Assembly (NCBI GenBank): GCA_028275145.1
Contig: JAQCNG010000044.1
Location: 1-12,887, forward strand
From: Halovenus sp.
GTDB lineage: Archaea; Halobacteriota; Halobacteria; Halobacteriales; Haloarculaceae
DNA: 12,887 bases
Direction of reading: 5' to 3'
Position numbers and translations under genes: made by a program. Shown piece after piece: positions 6,612-12,887 of the stretch (position 1 is its first letter; every line of letters starts with the position of its first letter). The notes under the pieces were generated by a model that was not told the DNA's origin, ran no database searches, and worked only from the letters and a program-made list of their open reading frames with translations.

Positions 6612-6618
6612 GGGGTGA
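6612..6618 (+). promoter_or_regulatory. Shine-Dalgarno that decides the lysC GTG start
   Basis: GGGGTGA is complementary to the archaeal 16S 3' end with one mismatch from GAGGTGA and stands 4 nt before the GTG at 6623. It fixes the GTG start, since the nearby ATG at 6598 is out of frame. It also implies a leadered transcript, unlike the neighbouring leaderless-type genes. An A7 run at 6584-6590 or the TA-rich stretch around 6558-6569 may hold the promoter. Confidence 0.6.
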
Positions 6619-6622
6619 CGTT

Positions 6623-7804
6623 GTGCGCGTAATCGCCAAGTTCGGGGGGACGAGCGTCGCCGACGGGGAGCGGGTCAACCGCGCGGCCGACTCCATCGCG
6701 GCGGCGGTCGAGGACGGCCACGAGATGGGTATCGTGGTCAGCGCGATGGGCGAGACGACCGACGACCTGCTCAAGAAGATACAGTTCGACGCGAGCGAGA
6801 CCGACCGCGCCGAGATTGTCAGCATGGGCGAGCGCATCACCGTCCGGATGCTGAAAGGCGCACTCGAGGCGCGTGGTATCGACACCGTCTTTCTGGAACC
6901 CGGCCGCGAGCACTGGCCCATCATCACCGACGCCTACGGTGAGGTCGACGTGGCAGAGACCAGACGCCGGGCCGAGACAATCACAGAGCAGATGGCCGAC
7001 GGTGTCGTGCCGGTCATGACGGGCTTTCTCGCGGAGGACCACGACGGCACGATTACCACGCTGGGACGAGGGGGAAGCGACACGACGGCTGTTATGCTGG
7101 GCAACTACATGGACGCCGACGAGGTCATCATCGTCACCGACGTCGAGGGTGTGATGACGGGCGACCCGAACGTCGTCGAGGGGGCGCGCAACGTCGGCGA
7201 GATCACGGTCGACGAACTCCGGAACCTCTCCTTTCGCGGCGCGGAGGTCGTCGCGCCGTCGGCGCTCGCCTACAAGACAACCGCGTTCGACGTCCGGGTG
7301 GTCCATCACCAGCACGTCGACCTGCTGACCGGCGGCACCCACATCGAGGGTGAGTTCGAGAATCTGGTCGACCTGCAGGAGCGGTCGCTGGCCTGTGTCA
7401 CGATTGCGGGCCGTTCCATCCGCAATCAGCCCGGCGTGCTGTCGGCGCTGTCGACGGCGCTATCCGAGGAGGGTATCAACATCCAGACCGTCTCCAGCGG
7501 ACTCGACTCCGTGACCTTCTACGTCGACAGCGACGACGCCGCCGAGACCGAGTCGATGCTCCACGAGCGGGTCATCGAGGACGAGATTCTCTCGAGTGTC
7601 ACCGTCGACGAGGAACTCGCCGCCGTCCGCATCACCGGGGGCGAGATCGAGCGCCAGACCGGTGCGGTCAACGACCTGCTGGCCGCGCTCGCCGACGAGC
7701 GCATCTTCGTCCACGACGTCATCACGAGCGCCACCTCTGTCTCCGTGTTCGTCGACTGGGGCGACCGCGAGAAGGCACTCGAGGTCCTGCAGGGTGTCGT
7801 GTAG
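6623..7804 (+). CDS. lysC: Aspartate kinase with two C-terminal ACT domains
   Basis: A 393-residue monofunctional aspartokinase, which phosphorylates L-aspartate as the first step toward threonine, methionine and, where present, diaminopimelate/lysine. Seen directly: KFGGTSVAD (6-14), VSAMGETTD (39-47), SMGERI (67-72), TTLGRGGSDTTA (145-156, nucleotide/substrate loop), TDVEGVMTGDPN (172-183) and LSFRGAEVVAPSALAY (202-217). The kinase domain covers about 1-240. Two ACT domains follow, about 257-320 (with NQPGVLSALSTALSEEGINI) and about 333-393, so feedback control by an amino acid is expected; the sequence does not tell which one. The start is GTG with a Shine-Dalgarno. The stop is 7 nt from the stop of the convergent phosphoesterase gene, and a hairpin spans the junction. 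No other aspartate-pathway gene lies in this window. Confidence 0.96.
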   Translation: MRVIAKFGGTSVADGERVNRAADSIAAAVEDGHEMGIVVSAMGETTDDLLKKIQFDASETDRAEIVSMGERITVRMLKGALEARGIDTVFLEPGREHWPIITDAYGEVDVAETRRRAETITEQMADGVVPVMTGFLAEDHDGTITTLGRGGSDTTAVMLGNYMDADEVIIVTDVEGVMTGDPNVVEGARNVGEITVDELRNLSFRGAEVVAPSALAYKTTAFDVRVVHHQHVDLLTGGTHIEGEFENLVDLQERSLACVTIAGRSIRNQPGVLSALSTALSEEGINIQTVSSGLDSVTFYVDSDDAAETESMLHERVIEDEILSSVTVDEELAAVRITGGEIERQTGAVNDLLAALADERIFVHDVITSATSVSVFVDWGDREKALEVLQGVV

Positions 7805-7806
7805 GG

Positions 7807-7832
7807 CGGCTCTACCGGCCCTCGTAGAGCCG
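7807..7832. terminator. Perfect 9-bp hairpin at a convergent junction
   Basis: CGGCTCTAC (7807-7815), an 8-nt loop, then GTAGAGCCG (7824-7832). It begins 3 nt after the lysC stop and covers the last codons and stop (7812-7814) of the opposing phosphoesterase gene. No T run follows on either strand, so a bidirectional transcript end or an RNA-stabilising hairpin is inferred from position and symmetry only. Confidence 0.5.
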
Positions 7833-8471
7833 TTCACCGAGTTCCGCGGGCAGATTCGCCTCCTCGATGGCCGCCTGGACGCGGTCGATATCGTACTCGA
7901 CGCGGTGTTCTGTCACCGACAGCGTGTCCAGGTCGAGCACGGCAAACGCCGCCTGCGGGTTGCCATCACGGGGCTGGCCGACGCTGCCGGGGTTCATCAC
8001 GATGCCGTCCTCGAAGCGCTCGTGACCCTGGACGTGGGTGTGTCCCAGCACCAGAGCGTCCTCGTCGTCGAGCAACTCCGGGCCGAACGCGTCGGGGTAG
8101 GTGTAGCGGTCGGGGTCCGCCGGGTGACCGTGGACGAGTTTGACGCGGCCGTCGAACGCGGTGCGCTCGTCGGGCAGGGCCGCGAGCCAGGCCTGCTGGT
8201 CGTCGGTGAGCGTCTCGCGGGCGTGTTCGACGCCCGCGCCGGCCGCGCTGTGGAACCCGAAACTCGAGTCCTCGACGACCGCGCGGTCGTGATTGCCCAT
8301 CACAGTCTGTGCCGACCGCTCGCGCAGCGCGTCGACACAGGCCCCGTGCATGGGGTTGTAGCCGACCACGTCCCCGGCACAGACGAGGCTATCGACCGCC
8401 GGCATGGCCGAGAGCACCGCGTCGAGTGCGACCCTGTTCCCGTGGATGTCCGAGACGACACCGACCTTCAT
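7812..8471 (-). CDS. Metallophosphoesterase, YfcE/MJ0936-type phosphodiesterase
   Basis: A 219-residue cytoplasmic calcineurin-like phosphoesterase. Seen directly: VVSDIHGN (Asp8, His10), AGDVVGYNP (Asp34), MGNHD (Asn60, His61), VHGHP (His114) and VLGHTHVQ (His144, His146), which is the complete set of two-metal ligands. The NPGSVGQPRDGNPQAAFAVLD segment (160-180) is the usual strand-rich end of the YfcE/MJ0936 group. Members hydrolyse phosphodiesters such as artificial substrates or cyclic nucleotides; the physiological substrate is not predictable here. The family is sometimes annotated as DNA-repair or serine/threonine phosphatase, which I consider less fitting. The ATG at 8471 has a TATA-like box 27 nt upstream that overlaps the stop codon of the membrane-protein gene, giving both an independent promoter and possible read-through. 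Confidence 0.9.
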   Translation of the reverse strand: MKVGVVSDIHGNRVALDAVLSAMPAVDSLVCAGDVVGYNPMHGACVDALRERSAQTVMGNHDRAVVEDSSFGFHSAAGAGVEHARETLTDDQQAWLAALPDERTAFDGRVKLVHGHPADPDRYTYPDAFGPELLDDEDALVLGHTHVQGHERFEDGIVMNPGSVGQPRDGNPQAAFAVLDLDTLSVTEHRVEYDIDRVQAAIEEANLPAELGERLYEGR

Positions 8472-8495
8472 GCTCGACCGTTTGGGGGGAGGCTT

Positions 8496-8501
8496 CTTAA
8501 G
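8496..8501 (-). promoter_or_regulatory. TATA-like box of the phosphoesterase gene, overlapping a stop codon
   Basis: CTTAAG contains the complement of the TAA stop (8497-8499) of the upstream membrane-protein gene. Its centre is 27 nt from the ATG at 8471, as for a leaderless transcript. Confidence 0.5.
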
Positions 8502-9549
8502 TTGATTCGTCGGGTTGCTCGGAGGGGCCGCCGGCGCGGCGTCGCTGGAGGTTCAGCGCCAGCAGTGTCAGCGTCCCGAGCACGATGGGTGTCCAGAACA
8601 CGAGTCCACGACTGAGCACCACCGCCGTCGTCGCCGAACCCGTGCCGACACCGACAAACACCGTGATGACGGTTATCTGGACGGCCTCGACACCACCGGT
8701 CCCGCCGGGGAGTGGCAGCCCCGAGGCCAGCAGCGAGACGGGAACCGAGAAGATTGCGAGCGCGAGCGGGATTTCGGCACCGATTGCGGCGAACGTGAGC
8801 CAGACCAGCGTGCCCTGTGCGAGAAACGAGCCTGTTGCGCCCGCAGTCGCGAGCACCACCGTTGTTCTGTCCGAGGCGAGGTCGCCGAGCGAGTCCGAAA
8901 AGTCGTCGAGCCGTCGCTCGAGTTCGTCGGCGTCGAGCGCCGGCACGTAGGGAAGACGGGCGACGGTCCGGTTCACCGCGGCGGCAATCCGCTGGAGCAG
9001 TCGGTGTGCGGTCGCCGAGTTCCGGTTGACGGCGAACACCAGCACACAGATGAGCACGACGAACAGCGAGAACGCACCCAGAAACGGCCGGATAGGCCCC
9101 GGGATGGACTGCTCGACCAGCAGCAGATACGGGCCGACAAAGACAAACACCAGTATCGCCGGGACGAAACTCACGATGTCTTTCATCGAGAGGGCGGCCA
9201 GAATCTCCTCGTACCGGCTCGTCGAGCGCATCGAGACGATTGCCGCGCCGACGGGGATACCCCCGGCCTGCCCGAGCGGGGTGAGATTGTGGGCGAGACT
9301 CACCGCCGTGTTCAGAAAGACCGACTCCACCGCCGAGAGCCCGAGTCCGAGGTTGCGCGCGAGCACGTAGAGACACAGCCCCATCGAGACGACACCCGCA
9401 CCGACGGCGACGAGCATCACCGCCAGCTCCTCGTAGGAGATGGCGTCGATGTTCCCCCTGAACTCGTCCGGCCCGGTCAGGATGACGAAGGCACCGAACA
9501 CCAGCAGCCAGAAGACGATCGCCGTAATGACCTGTCGCTTGCTCAACAT
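8497..9549 (-). CDS. UPF0104 / lysylphosphatidylglycerol synthase TM-domain family membrane protein
   Basis: A 350-residue polytopic membrane protein. Hydrophobic segments are visible near 8-25, 42-64, 74-104, 124-145, 155-174, 229-256, 259-279, 290-302 and 310-334, so roughly eight or nine spans, with an acidic cytoplasm-like loop at 205-228. The motif LPLPGGTGGVEA (278-289) is the hallmark of the COG0392/TIGR00374 flippase-like family, which also contains the membrane half of MprF and the archaeal AglD-type proteins. Known members move or modify lipid-linked substrates; no glycosyltransferase or aminoacyl-transferase domain is fused here, so this is the membrane part alone. The substrate is unknown. 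The start is divergent from a kinase gene across 128 nt. I see no convincing TATA box or Shine-Dalgarno for it, so the ATG at 9549 is the family-length choice rather than one fixed by signals. Confidence 0.85.
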   Translation of the reverse strand: MLSKRQVITAIVFWLLVFGAFVILTGPDEFRGNIDAISYEELAVMLVAVGAGVVSMGLCLYVLARNLGLGLSAVESVFLNTAVSLAHNLTPLGQAGGIPVGAAIVSMRSTSRYEEILAALSMKDIVSFVPAILVFVFVGPYLLLVEQSIPGPIRPFLGAFSLFVVLICVLVFAVNRNSATAHRLLQRIAAAVNRTVARLPYVPALDADELERRLDDFSDSLGDLASDRTTVVLATAGATGSFLAQGTLVWLTFAAIGAEIPLALAIFSVPVSLLASGLPLPGGTGGVEAVQITVITVFVGVGTGSATTAVVLSRGLVFWTPIVLGTLTLLALNLQRRRAGGPSEQPDEST

Positions 9550-9677
9550 GAGTGGCTAAACTGCGGTCTGGACGCGGCGGTGTTGCATCTGGTACGTGTT
9601 CAGCCAGGTCAGGCTTGAGCGTTACGACACGCAGAACCGACAGAAAGTAGAGCTCCGGTCGTGTACTCTCCGGGTCG

Positions 9678-10613
9678 ATGGGAGCCAGACCAGCGGAGAT
9701 CGAGGGCCTCGTCGAGTCGGCACTGGGGACGACAGTCCAGTCCGCCGAGGCGACGACGGCCGGCCGGATGGCGGCGACGTACCTGCTGGACCTGGACGGC
9801 GGGCGCGACCGGGCGGTCTGCAAGGTGGGTGGCCCGAGCATCCGGACGGGCGAGGTGGTCGAACCGCTGGTGGTCCGGCTGGTTGGGGAGACAACGGAGC
9901 TGCCGGTGCCGGCGGTGCTGGCCGCGGGCCAGTTTCAGGACGCCACGGGCACGCGACGGCACTGGGCGCTCTACGAGTTCTGTGACGGGCACACACCGGC
10001 TGAGTTCGACGCGCTCGCGCCGGCCGCGCGACGCCGGGTCCTGAGAGACGTCGGGTCGGCGCTGGGCCGACTCCACACCGCCCACCAGTTCGAGCGCACC
10101 GGCGGACTGGCACGCGCCGACGGAGAGACAGTCACCGGCGACAACCTCCGCATCTGTGCCCACCGCGGCCTGCACGCGCCCGGGAAGGGTCGGCGCGTGC
10201 TCCGGCGGGCCACGGAGGCGGGCGGCGTGGACCCGCAGCCGGTGCTCACGCACGGTGACCTGTTCCCGGGGAACCTGCTCGTCGCCCCCGACGGGTCGGT
10301 CACGGCGCTGCTGGACTGGGGGAACGCACACGTCACGACGGCGGGGTACGCGCTGGGGCGGGCGGAGATGCGCTTTGTCGACTGGTTTCGGTTCCCCGCC
10401 CGGCACCGCGAGCGACTCCGGGCGGCGCTCCGTGATGGCTACCGGGCAGAGCGCTCGCTACCCCCGGACTACCCGCGGTTCGCGTCGCTGTACAAGTTCC
10501 TCTGGCTCGTCCAGTCGGGCGAGCGGCACCTGCGACACACGCTGACGAGCCGTGGCCGCCGACAGCTCCGTGACCACCTGGGGAGCCTGCTCTCCGACGT
10601 GACGTTGGACTGA
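9678..10613 (+). CDS. Aminoglycoside phosphotransferase (APH)-fold kinase
   Basis: A 311-residue soluble kinase-like protein. Seen directly: an N-lobe Lys in AVCKVGG (Lys49) that would contact ATP, the hinge-like HWALYEFCDGHTP (95-107), the helix VLRDVGSALGRLHTAH (121-136), the catalytic loop THGDLFPGN (His192, Asp194, Asn199) and the metal-binding LLDWGNA (Asp213). Together these are the signature of the APH/choline-kinase/fructosamine-kinase superfamily. All catalytic residues are present, so it should be active on a small molecule. An antibiotic substrate is unlikely in this chromosomal setting; a sugar, amino alcohol or lipid precursor is more probable but unproven. It is divergent from the flippase-like gene and convergent with the CPBP protease gene. 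The promoter is unclear: only a weak AAAGTA lies about 30 nt upstream. Confidence 0.85.
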   Translation: MGARPAEIEGLVESALGTTVQSAEATTAGRMAATYLLDLDGGRDRAVCKVGGPSIRTGEVVEPLVVRLVGETTELPVPAVLAAGQFQDATGTRRHWALYEFCDGHTPAEFDALAPAARRRVLRDVGSALGRLHTAHQFERTGGLARADGETVTGDNLRICAHRGLHAPGKGRRVLRRATEAGGVDPQPVLTHGDLFPGNLLVAPDGSVTALLDWGNAHVTTAGYALGRAEMRFVDWFRFPARHRERLRAALRDGYRAERSLPPDYPRFASLYKFLWLVQSGERHLRHTLTSRGRRQLRDHLGSLLSDVTLD

Positions 10614-10642
10614 CTGGGGGACAGACGGATGCTCGCCCGCGG

Positions 10643-10654
10643 GCTACCGGTAGC
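10643..10654. repeat. 12-bp perfect palindrome in a convergent gap; possible transcript end
   Basis: GCTACCGGTAGC lies in the 123-nt space between the stops of the kinase and CPBP protease genes. The gap has no supportable gene. The palindrome could form a cruciform or terminate either strand, but no T run follows it. The role is inferred from position alone. Confidence 0.3.
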
Positions 10655-10736
10655 TCTGGCGGACCCGTCGAACCCCTTGACCGAGAAACACCTCGATGCC
10701 GTCGTGGGGGCGTCGCCGGCACACCAGCGAACCCAC

Positions 10737-11708
10737 TCAACCCGACGAGGGAGCGAGCAACGGCAGCGACTCCACGTCGAGAAACTCGTGGACGAGAAAC
10801 TCCATGGCGTTGACCACGTAGTGGGCCACGACGACGACGAGCAGGCTGTCGGTGAGGACGAACCCGGCCGCGAGCGCGAAACCGAGCACGCCCGTGACGA
10901 CGATGCCGACAGTGCCCTGTGCGCCGTGACCCAGCGCGAACGCGAGCGACGCGACCACCGCGAGGAGCCACGGCGAGACGCCGAATCCGGCGGCGGGAAC
11001 ACCGACCAGCGCCGCCCGGAACAGCAGTTCCTCGGCGGCGGCGATCAGCGGCAACACGACCACGAGCAGACCGACCCAGCCCCGCGCTGACTCCGGTGCG
11101 AGCAGTTCACGGACAGTCTCGTCGTAGGCTGCGCCGACGGCGTCAGCGACTGTCGTCGAGAGTTCGTTTGCCAGCCACAGAGCCAGACCGAACCCGAGTC
11201 CGACCCCCACACCTGGGAGGCCGCCGGCCAGCGGTTCCGCGGTGACCCCGAGCGCCGTCGCCGGAATCGAGAAGTACCACACCGCCGCGAGAACGACACC
11301 CGCGAACACCGCCTGGGTCGACGCCACGTTCGCGAGCATCATCGTGCTCGTCAGTTCCAGTTCCCGACCGGCCTGTGCTGTCTCCCGACCGGCCCCCGTC
11401 GCCGGCGCGTCGTCGGCCTGTGAAATGGGGTTCCGGTTGGCTCCGTCGTCTGCGGGAGTCCCGACTCCGTCGAGAGACTCGCTCGCGTCCACCGGTCTGT
11501 CCTGCGAGGCGGCAGTGCCGCCGGTGTCCGCTCTGTCACCGCCGGAGCCAGCAATGGCGTTGCTGTTGTCGTCTCTGGAGGCGGCAGTGGCGTTGCTGTC
11601 GTCGCGTTCGACGAACTCGTGGATAAATGCCTGTGACTGTCGGGAGAGCGCGAGTAACAGCACCGTCAGAACGGAGACGACGGCGAGAAACGGTGCCCAC
11701 TGGGCCAC
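10737..11708 (-). CDS. CPBP family intramembrane metalloprotease
   Basis: A 323-residue membrane protein of the CPBP (CAAX protease and bacteriocin-processing, Abi) family. The catalytic signatures are all present in order: AAEELLFRAA (Glu226, Glu227, Arg231), FALGH (Phe257, His261) and HYVVN (His296, Asn300). These match the EExxxR / FxxxH / HxxxN pattern of zinc-type intramembrane glutamate proteases. A first membrane span covers about 6-21. A long hydrophilic linker follows at about 35-115, rich in Asp, Ala, Ser, Gly and Asn and probably disordered. The membrane core runs from about 123 to the end. The start is GTG, 3 nt after the lonB stop, inside a hairpin whose loop holds that stop, so translation is likely coupled to lonB. 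Known members cleave prenylated or membrane proteins; the substrate here is unknown. Pairing with LonB suggests a shared role in membrane protein turnover. Confidence 0.88.
   Translation of the reverse strand: MAQWAPFLAVVSVLTVLLLALSRQSQAFIHEFVERDDSNATAASRDDNSNAIAGSGGDRADTGGTAASQDRPVDASESLDGVGTPADDGANRNPISQADDAPATGAGRETAQAGRELELTSTMMLANVASTQAVFAGVVLAAVWYFSIPATALGVTAEPLAGGLPGVGVGLGFGLALWLANELSTTVADAVGAAYDETVRELLAPESARGWVGLLVVVLPLIAAAEELLFRAALVGVPAAGFGVSPWLLAVVASLAFALGHGAQGTVGIVVTGVLGFALAAGFVLTDSLLVVVVAHYVVNAMEFLVHEFLDVESLPLLAPSSG
11552..11603 (-). repeat. Imperfect 33-nt-period direct repeat in the CPBP linker
   Basis: A unit near 11552-11573 and another near 11585-11603 share the exact 12-mer TGGCGTTGCTGT with a 33-nt offset. 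In the protein they give two copies of an Asp-Asp/Ser-Asn-Ala pattern (residues 36-40 and 46-51). This looks like an in-frame duplication inside the disordered linker. Confidence 0.5.
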
Positions 11709-11720
11709 AGATTACTGTGG
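11705..11720 (-). promoter_or_regulatory. Stop/start hairpin coupling lonB and the CPBP gene
   Basis: On the minus-strand mRNA the order is CCACAG, loop TAAT, CTGTGG: a perfect 6-bp stem. The lonB TAA stop (11712-11714) is in the loop and the CPBP GTG start (11706-11708) is in the 3' arm. No Shine-Dalgarno is visible for the CPBP gene. A ribosome ending lonB would melt the stem, so translational coupling is the natural reading; it is inference. Confidence 0.5.
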
Positions 11721-12887
11721 AGTCGGTGCCCCGCCGCCCTGTCCGACGTCGGGTTCGAGCGCGGTCCCGGTGATGGACCTGAGGCGGTCGACGAGCGAGT
11801 CCTTCTCGGGTTCGCCCTTTAGTGCCACCTCGAGCACCTCCGAGATGTGGGTAACGGGGACGATGTCGACCATCTCCTCGTACTCGTCCTCGATCATCAC
11901 GTCCTGTTCGTTCGCCTTTGGAATGATGATGGTGTCGATACCGGACTTCGCGGCAGCCTCTATCTTGTGGGTGACGCCGCCGACCGGCAACACGTCGCCA
12001 CGCACCGACAGCGAACCGGTCATCGCGAGGTTCTGCTTGACCGGGATGTCCTCGAGGGCGGAGATAACCGCCGCCGCCACCGTGACCGAGGCGGAGTCAC
12101 CGTCGACACCCTGCTGTCCGGCCTGGACAAACTGGATGTGGATATCCTTCTCGGCGATGTCCTCGTCGGAGAACTTCTTTATGATGGCGCTGACGTTCTC
12201 CACAGCCTCCTCGGCCATCTCCTGGAGTTTGCCGGTTGCGATGACCCGGCCTGGCCCCTGCGAGGGCGCGATTTCGGCCATCACAGGCAACACGATACCG
12301 GAGTCCTGTCCCATCACGGCCAGCCCGTTGACACGGCCGACCACGCCACCTTCGGCGACCGTGAGTTCGTAGTCCTTGCGGCGCTTGATGTACTCGTCGG
12401 CGAGTTGCTGCTCGATGGACTTCGAGCGGTCCTTTGCCTCCAGGACGTCCTCGCGGGTCGTGAATTCGGCGTCTTTCGCGCGAGCGATGTCACCGGCGAC
12501 ACGCACGAGTCCGCCGAGGTCACGCATCTCGAGCGTGAGGTGGTCCTTTCGGCCGGCGCGGCGCTGGGCCTCGAGGATGACCTCCTCCATCGCCTCGCGG
12601 GTGTAGTGTGGCAGGCGACCGTCCTTTTCGACCTCCTGAGCCACGAAGCGGGCGTACTTGCGACGCATCTCCGCGGTGTCGTCGATGGTGTCGTCCATGT
12701 ACACCTCGTAGCCGTAGCCCTTTATTCGCGAGCGAAGCGCCGGGTGCATGTTCTCCATCGCGTCCATGTTCCCCGCCGCCACCATGACGAAATCACAGGG
12801 CACCGGCTCCGTCTGGACCATCGCACCCGAGGAGCGCTCCGACTGCCCGGTGATGGAGAACTCCCCCTCCTGGATGGCGGTCATCAG
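11712..12887 (-). CDS. lonB: ATP-dependent protease LonB, C-terminal part (5' end outside window)
   Basis: The frame is open to the window edge (391 residues, stop at 11712-11714), so only about the C-terminal half of a protein usually near 700 residues is present. Visible parts, numbered from the first Met: the end of the AAA+ module with [22 protein letters not shown] (34-54, sensor 1 and arginine-finger region), the helical AAA lid to about 155, then the Lon protease domain. VDGDSAS (260-266) carries the catalytic Ser264, and [10 protein letters not shown] (302-311) carries the catalytic Lys307. This is the archaeal LonB layout, in which membrane spans sit in the ATPase part, here beyond the edge. 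The family degrades damaged and regulatory proteins at the membrane; in Haloferax volcanii LonB is known to be essential and to affect lipid/carotenoid content. The tail [10 protein letters not shown] is a flexible extension. Confidence 0.96.
   Translation of the reverse strand: MMTAIQEGEFSITGQSERSSGAMVQTEPVPCDFVMVAAGNMDAMENMHPALRSRIKGYGYEVYMDDTIDDTAEMRRKYARFVAQEVEKDGRLPHYTREAMEEVILEAQRRAGRKDHLTLEMRDLGGLVRVAGDIARAKDAEFTTREDVLEAKDRSKSIEQQLADEYIKRRKDYELTVAEGGVVGRVNGLAVMGQDSGIVLPVMAEIAPSQGPGRVIATGKLQEMAEEAVENVSAIIKKFSDEDIAEKDIHIQFVQAGQQGVDGDSASVTVAAAVISALEDIPVKQNLAMTGSLSVRGDVLPVGGVTHKIEAAAKSGIDTIIIPKANEQDVMIEDEYEEMVDIVPVTHISEVLEVALKGEPEKDSLVDRLRSITGTALEPDVGQGGGAPTPQ

Noticed and set aside
6570..6622. 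Possible riboswitch or attenuator before lysC
   Set aside because: The 53-nt space is too short for a lysine riboswitch and shows only a weak stem containing a wobble pair. The Shine-Dalgarno explains the visible signal.
8515..9618. 367-codon plus-strand open frame antisense to the UPF0104 membrane protein gene
   Set aside because: The translation is rich in Arg, Asp, Glu and His with no recognisable domain, while the opposite strand has clear membrane spans and the PGGTGG motif.
10614..10736. Small open frames in the kinase-CPBP gap
   Set aside because: Each continues as an antisense or out-of-frame shadow of a neighbouring gene and has no start signal.

Overview
The window reads as haloarchaeal (class Halobacteria) chromosomal DNA. 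It is GC-rich, its proteins are strongly acidic (Asp/Glu), and it carries archaeal-type FEN-1, RecJ-like DHH nuclease and LonB protease genes alongside families known to me only from haloarchaea (DUF7504, DUF5783, Cmi4). Several genes have a TATA-like hexamer 26-29 nt before the start codon and no Shine-Dalgarno, the usual haloarchaeal leaderless arrangement. I do not assign a genus. I see no tRNA, rRNA, insertion sequence, CRISPR array or integration site, and no gene-free stretch longer than about 130 bases.

Left part (1-2077, minus strand): rocF (arginase) is followed downstream by fen1 (flap endonuclease) on the same strand, 70 nt apart. Bases 1-93 lie downstream of fen1. A compact divergent promoter region (2078-2173) separates rocF from the next block.

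Central part (2174-7804, plus strand): a co-directional run of a double-HTH protein resembling conditioned medium-induced protein 4 (cmi4), a DUF7504 protein 1 nt downstream, a small DUF7855-like protein, a coiled-coil DUF7856-like protein overlapping it by 4 nt, a RecJ-like DHH nuclease, a DUF5783 protein, and aspartate kinase. Only the nuclease and the kinase have a firm biochemical assignment. The rest is a probably conserved haloarchaeal neighbourhood of unknown function.

Right part (7812-12887): a YfcE/MJ0936-type metallophosphoesterase and, upstream of it on the same (minus) strand, a UPF0104/LPG-synthase-type membrane protein. A plus-strand aminoglycoside-phosphotransferase-fold kinase follows. 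The last pair is the minus-strand lonB (5' end outside the window) and a CPBP intramembrane protease gene 3 nt downstream of it.

The most interesting signals are at gene junctions. A perfect 6-4-6 hairpin holds the lonB stop codon in its loop and the CPBP GTG start in its stem, suggesting translational coupling of two proteases. A perfect 6-4-6 inverted repeat sits between the rocF TATA box and its start codon and could be an operator. A 9-bp hairpin spans the convergent junction of lysC and the phosphoesterase gene and could terminate both. The uncharacterised cluster around the RecJ-like nuclease is the best candidate for an undescribed functional unit.
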